Assembly (NCBI RefSeq): GCF_028688295.1
Contig: NZ_JAQTYM010000013.1
Location: 1-45,638 of the forward strand
Length of the DNA stretch: 45,638 nt
Origin: Sulfuricurvum sp.
GTDB lineage: Bacteria > Campylobacterota > Campylobacteria > Campylobacterales > Sulfurimonadaceae
Reading direction: 5' to 3'
Shown: piece after piece, positions 8,779-17,556 of the stretch
Numbering within the stretch: the stretch's first letter is position 1
How the letters are laid out: every line of letters begins with the position of its first letter
Notes under the pieces: generated by a model
Database searches by the model: none
Seen by the model: the letters and a program-made list of their open reading frames with translations, nothing else
Told to the model about the DNA's origin: nothing
Made by a program: the position numbers and the translations under genes

Positions 8779-9797
8779 AAGGTCTCCATATCTAAAGATG
8801 CAGGGCGTTTGAGTATCGGTAATGTCACTTCGATACGGATGCCGTGATCAGAACTGAAAGCACGGATCTCGCCATGATGGGCACGGGTTATATCTCGTGC
8901 AATCGAGAGACCGATGCCACTGCCGGAGATATCTGCTGTATTTCCCGCACGGTAGAATTTTTTGAACAGATTATCCAATTCCTCTTGGGGAATTGGGGGA
9001 CATTCGTTAAAAAAGAGGATCTGTAATTTCTCCTTGCTTACGGTGATCGAAATTTCAATCGCTTTTGCGTTATCGGAATATTTCAAAGCATTATCGATGA
9101 GGTTCACAAAAAGACGCATCAGTAAGCTACTGTCGCCAAAAAAGAGGGGAATATCATTCTCAATACGGAACACAACTCTCTCATGCAGGACATCACTGCG
9201 AAATTCTCGAAGCGCTAATGCGATCAGATCTTGGAGATCGCACCACTCTTTTTTTAGAGGTGTTTGTGTATCTTGGAGTCTGGCACTATCGAGCAGACTG
9301 CTGATCAACCGATTCATTTGACGGCTTGATTCGATGATTTGTGAGAGTGCTTTATAGCGTAACGCGGGATCGAGAGGATGGGTCTCGACTAAAAAGGTTG
9401 CATTCCCCATTATAGAAGAGAGAGGAGTTTTGAGATCGTGCGAGAGGGTATGGTACAAAATCTCTTTCATACTGTTGAGATGGATCCGTTTTGCCTGAAT
9501 GGTGATGATGTATCCGACGATGTAAAAAATAATAAAACTCCAAATATAGATCATCTCATGAACGATCAAACTAAGCGTAGGGGGAATATAGAGTGCTAAG
9601 AGGGCAATGGAGAGGGTTGTGACGATCATGCTGGAGCGGATGTCTCCTCGAAGCGCAATAACAATAACCGGCAAAAGGTGGATCAAAATAATGTTAGTCA
9701 TTGCTAGCTCATACCTAAAGGTGAGTGAAATCGCCGTGATCAGCACAAACAGCACGAGAGTGACAATGATATGCCGATATGAGTAGAATAATTGCAT
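8775..9797 (-). CDS. Sensor histidine kinase, KdpD C-terminal-half type
   Basis: Starting at ATG 9797 this is a 340-residue membrane kinase: three to four closely packed membrane segments (about 10-105, DUF4118-like as in KdpD), an H-box YHTLSHDLKTPLSSIMG, an N-box LFVNLIDNALKYSDN, and a G-box GSGIGLSIARDITRAHHGEI. The cytoplasmic N-terminal KdpD and Usp domains of classical KdpD are missing. An upstream in-frame ATG at 9959 would overlap accC and adds a non-conserved stretch, so it is rejected. No strong ribosome site precedes 9797, so the exact start is uncertain. Confidence 0.88.
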   Translation of the reverse strand: MQLFYSYRHIIVTLVLFVLITAISLTFRYELAMTNIILIHLLPVIVIALRGDIRSSMIVTTLSIALLALYIPPTLSLIVHEMIYIWSFIIFYIVGYIITIQAKRIHLNSMKEILYHTLSHDLKTPLSSIMGNATFLVETHPLDPALRYKALSQIIESSRQMNRLISSLLDSARLQDTQTPLKKEWCDLQDLIALALREFRSDVLHERVVFRIENDIPLFFGDSSLLMRLFVNLIDNALKYSDNAKAIEISITVSKEKLQILFFNECPPIPQEELDNLFKKFYRAGNTADISGSGIGLSIARDITRAHHGEIRAFSSDHGIRIEVTLPILKRPASLDMETL

Positions 9798-9921
9798 GAG
9801 AGTATTGTAGTGAGGTTTGGGTGAATTTAGGCCAAGAAATAATAGGCAGATTTTTTTTTGATACCGTTTTGATTTCGATTGATTTAGTATTCCACCATTC
9901 AAATATTCCAAAAGGAAACCT

Positions 9922-11379
9922 ATGCAAACAACGAAAATTAAAAAAATTTTGATTGCCAATCGCGGTGAGATTGCTTTGCGGATTATCCGTGCGTGTAAAG
10001 AACTCGATATAAAAAGTGTAGTTGTTTTTTCCGAAGTGGATGTGAACGGGGTATGGGTTCGTAAAGCGGATGAGTGTTATCCGATTATGGGAGATCCGAT
10101 TGCAGCGTATCTTGATTATGAGCGTATTATTTCTTTGGCAAAAAAAGCGGAGTGTGATGCAATCCATCCGGGATACGGTTTCTTGTCCGAGAGTGCCGAA
10201 TTCGCACAGGCATGTATCGATAACGGGATCATATTTATCGGTCCAAAACCGGAGCACGTAGCCCTTTTTGGGGATAAAATGGCATCGAAAGTAGCGATGC
10301 GAGCAGTAGGTGTTCCGATGCTTCCAGGGACGGATGAGCCGATTGACAACATCAATGATGCCGAACAGATTGCTGCAGATATCGGATTTCCGGTGATTAT
10401 CAAGGCAGCATTTGGAGGAGGTGGACGTGGGATGCGTATCGTTCAGAAAGCCTCTGATTTTAAAGAGATGTACGAATCGGCAACGAAAGAAGCATTGCGC
10501 TTTTTCAGTCGAGGTGAAGTATTTATCGAAAAATATCTCAAAAATCCTCGTCATATCGAGATTCAGATTGTTGCGGACAAATATGGCAACGTCGTTCACC
10601 TCGGAGACCGCGATTGCTCGATACAACGTCGTCACCAAAAAGTGATCGAAATCGCCCCTTCGCCGTTATTAAACGAATCAGTACGTCGTGAGCTTTATCG
10701 TGTATCGACCAAAGCGATGTTCAAACTCGGATATGAGAGTGTGGGGACGATCGAGTATCTGGTGGATGCGGATGATAATTTTTACTTTATCGAAATGAAT
10801 ACCCGCGTTCAAGTTGAGCATCCGGTGACTGAAGTGATTTCTGGGATCGATTTGATTCAGCGAATGATTCAAATCGCAGAAGGAGATCCGCTCAAATTTT
10901 TGCAAGAAGAGATCAAATTTCGAGGATATGCGATCGAGTTTCGTATCAATGCGGAGAATCCAAAAATGAACTTTGTCCCCTCGCCGGGATTGATTACTAA
11001 CTACCTTGCTCCAGGTGGCCCGGGGGTACGTTTGGATTCTATGGCGTACACCAATTATCAGATCCCTGCAAACTATGATTCGATGATCGGGAAACTGATT
11101 GTTTCGGCATTGACATGGGAAGATGCGGTTCGTAAAGCACGACGTGCATTGGATGAGTTTTTGATCGAAGGGGTTCCTACTAATATCGCGTTGCATCGTC
11201 AAATCGTTCGTGATCAAGATTTTATCGACGGGAAACTCGATACGGGGTATTTAGATACGAAACTGAGTGAATTTAACCTCGAAGCAATCCATAATATGGA
11301 TGATGAAGAGGCAAAAATGAAACAAGTACAATCGATCATTAATGTGATTAAAGCGAATAATCTAAACGTTCGACACTAA
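9922..11379 (+). CDS. accC: Biotin carboxylase subunit (AccC / PycA / CfiB type)
   Basis: An ATP-grasp enzyme that carboxylates biotin on a carrier protein. Seen: KKILIANRGEIALRIIRACKEL (N-terminal domain), HPGYGFLSE (about 81-89), the glycine-rich ATP loop IKAAFGGGGRGMRIV (about 160-174), and FIEMNTRVQVEHPVTE (about 291-306). At 485 residues it is longer than typical AccC (about 450) and closer to stand-alone PycA or the 2-oxoglutarate carboxylase small subunit CfiB. No accB or carboxyltransferase gene is adjacent, as is common for pycA-type subunits in this phylum. The start at ATG 9922 has a clear AAAGGAAA site. The symbol follows the commonest annotation; pycA or cfiB is equally possible. 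Confidence 0.9.
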   Translation: MQTTKIKKILIANRGEIALRIIRACKELDIKSVVVFSEVDVNGVWVRKADECYPIMGDPIAAYLDYERIISLAKKAECDAIHPGYGFLSESAEFAQACIDNGIIFIGPKPEHVALFGDKMASKVAMRAVGVPMLPGTDEPIDNINDAEQIAADIGFPVIIKAAFGGGGRGMRIVQKASDFKEMYESATKEALRFFSRGEVFIEKYLKNPRHIEIQIVADKYGNVVHLGDRDCSIQRRHQKVIEIAPSPLLNESVRRELYRVSTKAMFKLGYESVGTIEYLVDADDNFYFIEMNTRVQVEHPVTEVISGIDLIQRMIQIAEGDPLKFLQEEIKFRGYAIEFRINAENPKMNFVPSPGLITNYLAPGGPGVRLDSMAYTNYQIPANYDSMIGKLIVSALTWEDAVRKARRALDEFLIEGVPTNIALHRQIVRDQDFIDGKLDTGYLDTKLSEFNLEAIHNMDDEEAKMKQVQSIINVIKANNLNVRH

Positions 11380-11476
11380 GAAAACGTCACCCAAAAGTTA
11401 AACGGTTTTCAAAGATACGTGAGTTGTAGATCATGAGAATATCTACGAAACGATAACTAAATGATAAAGGATTCAT

Positions 11477-12247
11477 GTGGATTTAACCGTTATTTTAGGG
11501 ATTGTTGGTGCTGTCGTTGCGATTTCAGTGGGGGATATATTAGATGGTGGGAATCCTTTACATCTAATTCACTTAGCATCTCTTATCATTATTTTTCCTA
11601 CGGCAATGCTTGCTGCTATGGTTGCCACAGATGGTGAATTTGTTAGGGGGGCCTTTAAAAATTTAGGATTTGTGTTTAAAAAAAATCCTGTCGATCTAGA
11701 AGCTAGAATTAAACAGATTATTGAATTATCTTTACAAGCTCGTCGTGATGGTTTGCTCTCACTTGAAGCTCAAGTGGCTCAACTCGATAATCCCTTTTTA
11801 AAACAAGGTCTCAGTATGGCAGTCGATGGGAATGAAGTCGATACGATTATCGAAACACTGGAGCTTGTCATCGAAGAGACAGAACATTATTATCACGGTT
11901 CAGGACATTATTGGGTTCTTGCGGGGGAGACGTCGCCCGTTATGGGACTCATCGGGGCAGTTCTTGGTCTAATCCTTGCACTCAAAAAACTTGATAATCC
12001 TGCTGAAATGGCAGCTGGTATCGCCGGTGCATTTACTGCAACTGTTACTGGAATTTTTTCATCTTACGTACTGTTAGGTCCGCTTGGTAGAAAAATGATC
12101 GCCAAATCGCATCATATCATCAAAGAACAAAAATTGATGCTAGAAGGGATAATTGGTATCGTTCATGGAGATAACCCCCGTACTCTTGAAGCAAAATTAC
12201 TTAATTTTCTCCCTCCGGGTGAAGCAAAACACAGTTCATTTAATTAA
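11477..12247 (+). CDS. motA: Flagellar motor stator protein MotA
   Basis: MotA and MotB form the proton (or sodium) channel that drives flagellar rotation. The 256 residues contain four membrane segments (about 3-22, 28-48, 145-168, 178-205), a cytoplasmic loop with ARRDGLLSLEAQ, and the conserved SPVMGLIGAVLGLILALKKLDNP with the functional Pro. The start is GTG at 11477, five bases after AAAGGA; the overlapping ATG at 11475 leads to an immediate stop. motB follows after 8 bases. Confidence 0.95.
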   Translation: MDLTVILGIVGAVVAISVGDILDGGNPLHLIHLASLIIIFPTAMLAAMVATDGEFVRGAFKNLGFVFKKNPVDLEARIKQIIELSLQARRDGLLSLEAQVAQLDNPFLKQGLSMAVDGNEVDTIIETLELVIEETEHYYHGSGHYWVLAGETSPVMGLIGAVLGLILALKKLDNPAEMAAGIAGAFTATVTGIFSSYVLLGPLGRKMIAKSHHIIKEQKLMLEGIIGIVHGDNPRTLEAKLLNFLPPGEAKHSSFN

Positions 12248-12255
12248 GTAAAACA

Positions 12256-13107
12256 ATGGCAAGAAAACATAAATGTAAAAAATGTCCTGAATGTGAAGGC
12301 GGAGAGAAATGGGCGGTTCCAACAGCCGACTTTTTCAGTCTCCTTTTAGCACTTTTTATTGCTTTGTATGCGATTGCATCGGTCAATAAAGAGAAGTTGA
12401 AAGCGATTAAAGAGGAATTCGTCAAGATTTATGAATACGCTCCAGTCGATGAGAGAATTAATCCTGTTTTACCGATGATTCCTGATACAAAAAATCCTGA
12501 TCCTGATGCAAGCGGCAAGCCTAGCGGTCAAGCCTTAACAGAGCAGGGAGGTTCAGTTTTGATTGGGGCAGAACCGACTGAACAAGAACTTAAAGATAGT
12601 GTTAGTAAAATTCAGCAAGAGCTACAGAATGCTTCCATGGGTGGAGGCGAAGGTCCTCTGGATCAAACGATGGATGGAGTTTTGCTAAAATTACCGGCTG
12701 CAATTCCGTTTCGAGGAGCCAATGCAACAATCGATGATGAAGAGATGCATATGTTTATACGTCGTGTTGCAATGATTATCGAAGCACTCCCGTCTAATGT
12801 TGATATTTCTGTGCGAGGTTATACCGACAATCAGCCACTTCCGAAGAACTCTCCATTTCGAGATAATATTGAACTCTCGGCAAAGCGTGCTGAAACCATA
12901 ATGCGGGAACTTATAAAAAATGGAGTTGCTTCTGATCGCCTTTCAACTGCGGGTTTTGGTTCTGCAAAACCAATCGCATCCAATAATACGGAAGCAGATC
13001 GTGCTAAGAATCGACGGGCAGAATTTTATATTTTTATTTCGAATGAAATTCCATTAGACGCTGAGAAAAAACAAACAATTTTAGATGCTTTTAGTAAATT
13101 AAAGTAG
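12256..13107 (+). CDS. motB: Flagellar motor stator protein MotB
   Basis: A 283-residue inner-membrane protein. It has a Cys-rich basic start (HKCKKCPECEGG), a single membrane segment with the channel Asp in VPTADFFSLLLALFIALYAI (about 20-39), and a C-terminal OmpA-like peptidoglycan-binding domain (DISVRGYTDNQPLP near 190, LSAKRAETIMREL near 208, RAKNRRAEFYIF near 254). The N-terminal CxxCxxC is unusual for MotB. It pairs with motA upstream. Confidence 0.95.
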   Translation: MARKHKCKKCPECEGGEKWAVPTADFFSLLLALFIALYAIASVNKEKLKAIKEEFVKIYEYAPVDERINPVLPMIPDTKNPDPDASGKPSGQALTEQGGSVLIGAEPTEQELKDSVSKIQQELQNASMGGGEGPLDQTMDGVLLKLPAAIPFRGANATIDDEEMHMFIRRVAMIIEALPSNVDISVRGYTDNQPLPKNSPFRDNIELSAKRAETIMRELIKNGVASDRLSTAGFGSAKPIASNNTEADRAKNRRAEFYIFISNEIPLDAEKKQTILDAFSKLK

Positions 13108-13128
13108 TTGATTTTAGTCGATTGATTT

Positions 13129-13241
13129 ACTAACCGTTTGCCCTCCTTGGCTACGATACTCCTAAGTTAGTGGGTATGCAATGTTTTTTTATTGTATTCC
13201 ACCTTAAAAGTATATCTTTCTTAATAGCTACAAAGAAAGAT
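13129..13241 (+). promoter_or_regulatory. Structured leader upstream of nhaA
   Basis: The 175-base gap between motB and nhaA holds a hairpin (ATACTC 13156-13161 with GGGTAT 13172-13177) whose 10-base loop contains GTTAGT (13166-13171), complementary to ACTAAC at 13129-13134, so a pseudoknot is possible. Seven T residues follow at 13184-13190. A second hairpin, ATCTTTCTT (13214-13222) with AAGAAAGAT (13233-13241), lies before the ribosome site. This could be the motAB terminator or an nhaA riboswitch-like leader; I cannot assign a known class. Confidence 0.4.
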
Positions 13242-13282
13242 TACTTTTCCTTCACGTTCTTTCACCCTCCTAAAGGAAATTT

Positions 13283-14452
13283 ATGATCAAAAACAATCTT
13301 ATCAACTTCTTCAAACTTGAATCGGTAACCGGTATATTGTTGGTTATAGCTACGATATTAGCCATGATTATGGCCAATACCTCTTTGCATACATGGTATG
13401 CATCCTTAACAGAGATTCCCGTTGTGATCAGTTTTGGAACTTTGGTAATTGCAAAACCTTTATTACTTTGGATTAATGACGGTTTGATGGCCATTTTCTT
13501 TTTTATGGTGGGATTGGAGATTAAAAGAGAGGTGATCGAAGGATCGCTTCGTGATCCGAAAGCGATTGCGGTACCTGCTTTTGCTGCTATCGGAGGGATG
13601 CTTGTCCCTTCCCTCATTTATGCGTGGTTTAACTGGGATAACCCAACGGCAATCGGTGGATGGGCAATCCCCTCTGCTACCGATATTGCTTTTGCATTAG
13701 GTATTCTAACCTTATTGGGTGATCGTGTTCCCAAAGGGCTAAAGCTCTTTTTATTGGCACTTGCTATTATCGACGATTTGGGTGCCATCATCATTATTGC
13801 CTTTTTTTATACTGCTGATTTATCAATCCTCTCTTTTATTATTGCCGCTTCAATGATAACGATTTTGATCACTATGAACCTTCGTGGTAATACTAATCAT
13901 GCCGCGTATATCCTCGTGGGTATTGTGTTATGGACTGCGGTACTGAAATCGGGTGTTCATGCTACATTGGCGGGTGTTATATTGGGGCTTATCATCCCTT
14001 TGAAAAACAATCAGAGTAACTTTTATGCGTTGGAACATTCGCTTCATGCTCCCGTGAATTATGTGATTCTCCCACTGTTTGCTTTTGTCAATACGGGGAT
14101 TGGTTTTTCAAACGTATCTGCAAAAGATTTTTATGACAGCGTCACGTTAGGTATTGCATTAGGGCTCTTTTTCGGAAAACAAATAGGTGTATTTGCTTTT
14201 AGTGCTTTGGCGGTATGGATGGGAATCGGAAAACTCCCTGAAGGGATGAATTGGAAACTGCTTTACGGTGTGTCGATCTTGAGCGGAATCGGATTTACGA
14301 TGTCTTTGTTTATTGGTTCACTTGCCTTTGAAGGGGCACGTATAGAGGGAATTTCACTAACGGACGAGCGATTGGGAATTTTGATGGGATCGATTTTATC
14401 GGGAGTTATCGGATATGGGGTCTTAAAATTCTTTTTGCGCAAGGCGCATTAG
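13283..14452 (+). CDS. nhaA: Na+/H+ antiporter NhaA
   Basis: NhaA exchanges external protons for internal sodium and is a pH and salt homeostasis pump. The 389-residue protein is highly hydrophobic, about 12 membrane segments, with VGLEIKREV (about 74-82), PSATDIAFALGIL (about 131-143) and the ion-binding Asp pair in LLALAIIDDLGAIIIIAFFY (about 157-176). Start ATG 13283 follows a CTAAAGGAAA site. The 3' end overlaps the convergent lnt gene by 4 bases. Confidence 0.96.
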   Translation: MIKNNLINFFKLESVTGILLVIATILAMIMANTSLHTWYASLTEIPVVISFGTLVIAKPLLLWINDGLMAIFFFMVGLEIKREVIEGSLRDPKAIAVPAFAAIGGMLVPSLIYAWFNWDNPTAIGGWAIPSATDIAFALGILTLLGDRVPKGLKLFLLALAIIDDLGAIIIIAFFYTADLSILSFIIAASMITILITMNLRGNTNHAAYILVGIVLWTAVLKSGVHATLAGVILGLIIPLKNNQSNFYALEHSLHAPVNYVILPLFAFVNTGIGFSNVSAKDFYDSVTLGIALGLFFGKQIGVFAFSALAVWMGIGKLPEGMNWKLLYGVSILSGIGFTMSLFIGSLAFEGARIEGISLTDERLGILMGSILSGVIGYGVLKFFLRKAH

Positions 14453-15663
14453 TAAAGGATTCCGCTTCCCCCGCCGTTCGCGGCATGAAAAACTATCGTG
14501 TTGTTTTTCCGTGCATAAAACCGGATCAATAATTTTTGCACCGTCGGTTCGATGGAGGGTTTGAACCATCCGTTATTACTGACTGCGATCATATAGCGAA
14601 CCTCCGGGGTATAAAGCTCTTCTCGGGTTGCTTCGTAGCAGACGGCGTTGCGGAAATGCACCCCTTTAACCTCAAAATCGGTCGGTTTGTCTGCCGTTAC
14701 GAAATCGGCTCCTCCTCCGAAAATCTCACGATTGACCCATCCTCGTAAAAATTCAGGGAGGGGAATGTACTCGCCGAAGGGGACGAGGATCGTTTTTTTC
14801 GCGATCGTAAGAGTGCCTTCGCTATAGAGATAGGAGACGTTATAGTTGAGATTGTCCTCTTTATGGAGGGTTCCTGTGAGAATAGCAATATGCAATGAAC
14901 GTGCTGCGAGTGCTTCAGAAATAGTGTCGTGTTCATTCATATAGATCGGAAATGCCGATTCGGGTAGAACTACGAGATCGTACCCTTGTGCAATAGCGTC
15001 ATCAATAGCGGCAAAGTTTTCTGCTAAGGTTTGATCCAAGCGTTCATTTTGCCATTTGAAATCTTGGGAAATATCGGTAGAAACCAGTTTGATCTTTACA
15101 TCAGGAACCGGTGGTGGAGTGTAGGCCGTTTCAACGGCTCCGAGAAGGAATACGAGGGGGATGATTTTTTTGACATTCTCAAAGTATTTTGTTGATGCAA
15201 GGGAGAATAGAATAAGTGCAAATTGCCATTTTTCAAATCCCATATAACTTTCGACAAAAATAAGTTCCGGCTGCATCCAGTTAAAATCCATCGGCCATAC
15301 AAATGTGAGACCAAAGAGAATAAGGGCACGAAGATAAGCGTTAGTGGTAAGTGCCATGGTTCCATAGTAGAGAGAATAAACCATTCCAAAGCCCAAAGCA
15401 ACGAGCCATGTCGCCCATCCAAGACCGTAATATTGAAAACTAAATCCGATCCAATAGCACCACAACAGACCGATGAAAAAGCCGCTGAGGAGAATGGTTT
15501 TTTTGGAGACGAATAAAAATCCGTACAGGGCAGAAAGCCCTAAAATAGTGTTGAGGAATTTGGATGTGAGATCAAAATGTTCAAAATAAAGAAATGCACT
15601 AAAGCCAAGGGCTATCCCCACAGAGAGGTAAAGTTCGCGATAGGTGATTATTGGTAATTTCAT
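14449..15663 (-). CDS. lnt: Apolipoprotein N-acyltransferase Lnt
   Basis: Lnt adds the third acyl chain to lipoproteins at the outer face of the inner membrane. At 404 residues it is shorter than E. coli Lnt (512), as usual in Campylobacterota, with several N-terminal membrane helices (to about 180). The C-terminal nitrilase-like domain holds the expected Glu-Lys-Cys triad: VVLPESAFP (about 227-235), KKTILVPFGEYIP (about 286-298) and FRNAVCYEATRE (about 342-353). A TATAAT on the minus strand at 15670-15675 lies only 6 bases from the ATG, hinting at a leaderless message. It is divergent from yajC. Confidence 0.93.
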   Translation of the reverse strand: MKLPIITYRELYLSVGIALGFSAFLYFEHFDLTSKFLNTILGLSALYGFLFVSKKTILLSGFFIGLLWCYWIGFSFQYYGLGWATWLVALGFGMVYSLYYGTMALTTNAYLRALILFGLTFVWPMDFNWMQPELIFVESYMGFEKWQFALILFSLASTKYFENVKKIIPLVFLLGAVETAYTPPPVPDVKIKLVSTDISQDFKWQNERLDQTLAENFAAIDDAIAQGYDLVVLPESAFPIYMNEHDTISEALAARSLHIAILTGTLHKEDNLNYNVSYLYSEGTLTIAKKTILVPFGEYIPLPEFLRGWVNREIFGGGADFVTADKPTDFEVKGVHFRNAVCYEATREELYTPEVRYMIAVSNNGWFKPSIEPTVQKLLIRFYARKNNTIVFHAANGGGSGILY

Positions 15664-15669
15664 GATGGA

Positions 15670-15675
15670 ATTATA
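15670..15675 (-). promoter_or_regulatory. -10 element very close to the lnt start
   Basis: A perfect TATAAT on the minus strand ends 6 bases before the lnt ATG at 15663, so transcription from it would begin at or next to the start codon. An AGAGG at 15676-15680 is 12 bases from the ATG, too far for a good ribosome site. Confidence 0.4.
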
Positions 15676-15696
15676 CCTCTGTTAGTCACATTTGAG

Positions 15697-15702
15697 TATA
15701 AT
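15697..15702 (+). promoter_or_regulatory. -10 element of the yajC-secDF operon
   Basis: A TATAAT lies 30 bases upstream of the yajC ATG with no obvious -35 box, typical of Campylobacterota vegetative promoters. It likely starts the long rightward transcript. Confidence 0.5.
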
Positions 15703-15732
15703 GCCCCAATTTTATAGAATCAAGGTAGCGCA

Positions 15733-15999
15733 ATGGAATTCGTTTCTCAAATCCTCCCATTTGTCTTTTTGATCGCGATTATGTACTTCGTGATCATTCG
15801 TCCTCAAAACCAACAAGCCAAAAAGCACAAAGAGATGCTAGAAGCCCTTGCAAAAGGGGATAAAGTGGTTACCAGTGGCGGTTTGATCGTGGAGATCAAA
15901 AAAGTAGAAGAGGGCTTTTTTGCCGTTAAATTAAATAATGAAACCGAAGTACGTCTTGTCAAAGACGCGGTTGCACGAAAGTACGAGGATGAAGTTTAA
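15733..15999 (+). CDS. yajC: Preprotein translocase subunit YajC
   Basis: YajC is a small inner-membrane partner of SecDF in the Sec translocon. The 88 residues have one N-terminal membrane helix (about 4-23, FVSQILPFVFLIAIMYFVIIRPQ) ending with the hallmark RPQNQQAKKHKEML and then GDKVVTSGGLIVEIKKV. It is first in the yajC-secD-secF operon, and its stop overlaps the secD start by 11 bases. Confidence 0.97.
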   Translation: MEFVSQILPFVFLIAIMYFVIIRPQNQQAKKHKEMLEALAKGDKVVTSGGLIVEIKKVEEGFFAVKLNNETEVRLVKDAVARKYEDEV

Positions 16000-17554
16000 T
16001 TATCGCGTCGTTCTTTTAATTATCGCTACGGTTTTCGGTCTTTTTTTCTCGTATCCTTCGTTTACACAAAGTTCGGAGGGAAAAAAAATCACTCTAGGGC
16101 TTGACCTCCAAGGTGGATTGCACATGCTTTTAGGGGTAAAAACTGAAGAAGCGGTGAACTCGCAAATTAAAGCGTTGGCTTCGGGAATGAAGCATTTTGC
16201 AGAACATAATGATATCTTGATCGAAGGGTTGAGTGTTCAAGAGGGGAAAGTCGCTTTTGAACTTCTAGACAGTGATGATGCCAAGGCTGTAGATGAACAC
16301 CTTAAAACACTTGAGGGGACAATTGTCCATGCAAATGAGGGGAAATATAGCGTTTCCATTACCCCAGAAGCGGTCGAAAAACTGAAACTGCAAGCGGTTG
16401 ATCAAGCGATCGAGACCATTCGAAATCGTCTCGATCAATTCGGTCTCGCTGAACCTACGGTTGCAAAACAAGGGCTTGATAAAATCCTCGTTGAACTACC
16501 GGGTATCAAAACCCCTGAAGAAGAGCAACGTGCACGTGAGCTGATTTCTCGTGCTGCCAAACTCGAATTGATGGCAGTGGATGAAGATCGTGCAATGCGT
16601 GTGAATGATCTCAGCAATGCAGAGGCGTTAAGTTTCGGGGACGTGATCCTCGAAGATGCTCTTGCCCCTGAGGTTAAGCATTTGGTAAATGAAATCCCTA
16701 TTTTAGATGGGACGATGCTGACCGATGCTCAAGTCGGATATGATCAAAACAACCGTCCGGTGATCAATTTTTCACTAAACGCTGCCGGCGCACAGATTTT
16801 TGGTGACTTTACCGGTAAAAGTGTCGGTAAACGACTCGCCATCGTGTTGGATGGAAAAGTGTACTCTGCTCCGGTGATCAATGAGCGGATCGGTGGAGGA
16901 TCGGGGCAAATCAGTGGAAACTACAGTGTAGCCGAAGCAAATGATTTAGCAATTGCACTGCGCTCCGGCGCCTTGCTCGCTCCGATTTACATGATGGAAA
17001 AACGCTCTGTGGGACCAAGCCTCGGAGCGGATAGCATTAAAGCCAGTATGGTAGCATTGATCGGTGGATTTGTATTGGTCGCTCTCTTTATGATCGTTTA
17101 TTACGGAGCGGCTGGTGTGGTTGCAAATATCGCACTGGTAGTAAACCTCGCACTGATTCTCGCCGTTATGGCACTCTTTGGGGCGACGTTGACACTTCCG
17201 GGGATGGCAGGGATCGTCCTTACCGTCGGTATGGCGGTTGATGCGAATGTCATTATCACCGAACGGATACGTGAATTGATCCGTCAAGGGTATTCAGTGC
17301 GTAAAGCGATCGAAGCGGGATACGACAACGCGATGCGGGCAATTTTGGACGCTAATATCACCACATTGATCGCGGCGGTTGTGTTGTATGTGTATGGCAC
17401 AGGTGCGATCAAAGGGTTTGCAATCACGATCAGTATCGGGATTTTGGCATCGATGCTAACGGCTATTTTGGGGACACACGGGATTTATCAGATGTTGGAA
17501 AACCGTATGTCTAAATCAAAAACACCGGGTAAATATTTCGGGATAAAGGGGTAA
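15989..17554 (+). CDS. secD: Protein translocase subunit SecD
   Basis: SecD and SecF use the proton motive force to pull exported proteins through SecYEG. Starting at ATG 15989 the protein is 521 residues with an N-terminal membrane helix, the LGLDLQGGLHMLL motif (about 36-48), large periplasmic domains, and five C-terminal RND-like membrane helices containing LTVGMAVDANVIITERIRE (about 410-428). An in-frame ATG at 15938 lies within yajC and adds a non-conserved stretch; it is rejected. It overlaps yajC by 11 bases with GAGG just before the ATG, so translation is likely coupled. Confidence 0.96.
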   Translation: MKFNYRVVLLIIATVFGLFFSYPSFTQSSEGKKITLGLDLQGGLHMLLGVKTEEAVNSQIKALASGMKHFAEHNDILIEGLSVQEGKVAFELLDSDDAKAVDEHLKTLEGTIVHANEGKYSVSITPEAVEKLKLQAVDQAIETIRNRLDQFGLAEPTVAKQGLDKILVELPGIKTPEEEQRARELISRAAKLELMAVDEDRAMRVNDLSNAEALSFGDVILEDALAPEVKHLVNEIPILDGTMLTDAQVGYDQNNRPVINFSLNAAGAQIFGDFTGKSVGKRLAIVLDGKVYSAPVINERIGGGSGQISGNYSVAEANDLAIALRSGALLAPIYMMEKRSVGPSLGADSIKASMVALIGGFVLVALFMIVYYGAAGVVANIALVVNLALILAVMALFGATLTLPGMAGIVLTVGMAVDANVIITERIRELIRQGYSVRKAIEAGYDNAMRAILDANITTLIAAVVLYVYGTGAIKGFAITISIGILASMLTAILGTHGIYQMLENRMSKSKTPGKYFGIKG

Positions 17555-17556
17555 GT

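Noticed and set aside
9798-9959. N-terminal extension of the histidine kinase to ATG 9959
   Set aside because: It would overlap the accC coding region and add sequence unlike the KdpD family; start moved to 9797.
9715-10638. 307-codon reading frame on the minus strand opposite accC and the kinase
   Set aside because: It is antisense to strongly conserved genes, its translation is Cys/His/Phe-rich with no known motif, and there is no ribosome site; a shadow.
10678-11217. 179-codon minus-strand frame inside accC
   Set aside because: Antisense shadow of a conserved gene with no motif or ribosome site.
11380-11410. GAAAAC/GTTTTC hairpin after accC
   Set aside because: Long loop, a bulge and no following T-run; not convincing as a terminator.
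15938-15988. Upstream ATG for secD inside yajC
   Set aside because: The extra 17 residues are not SecD-like and are encoded within yajC in another frame.
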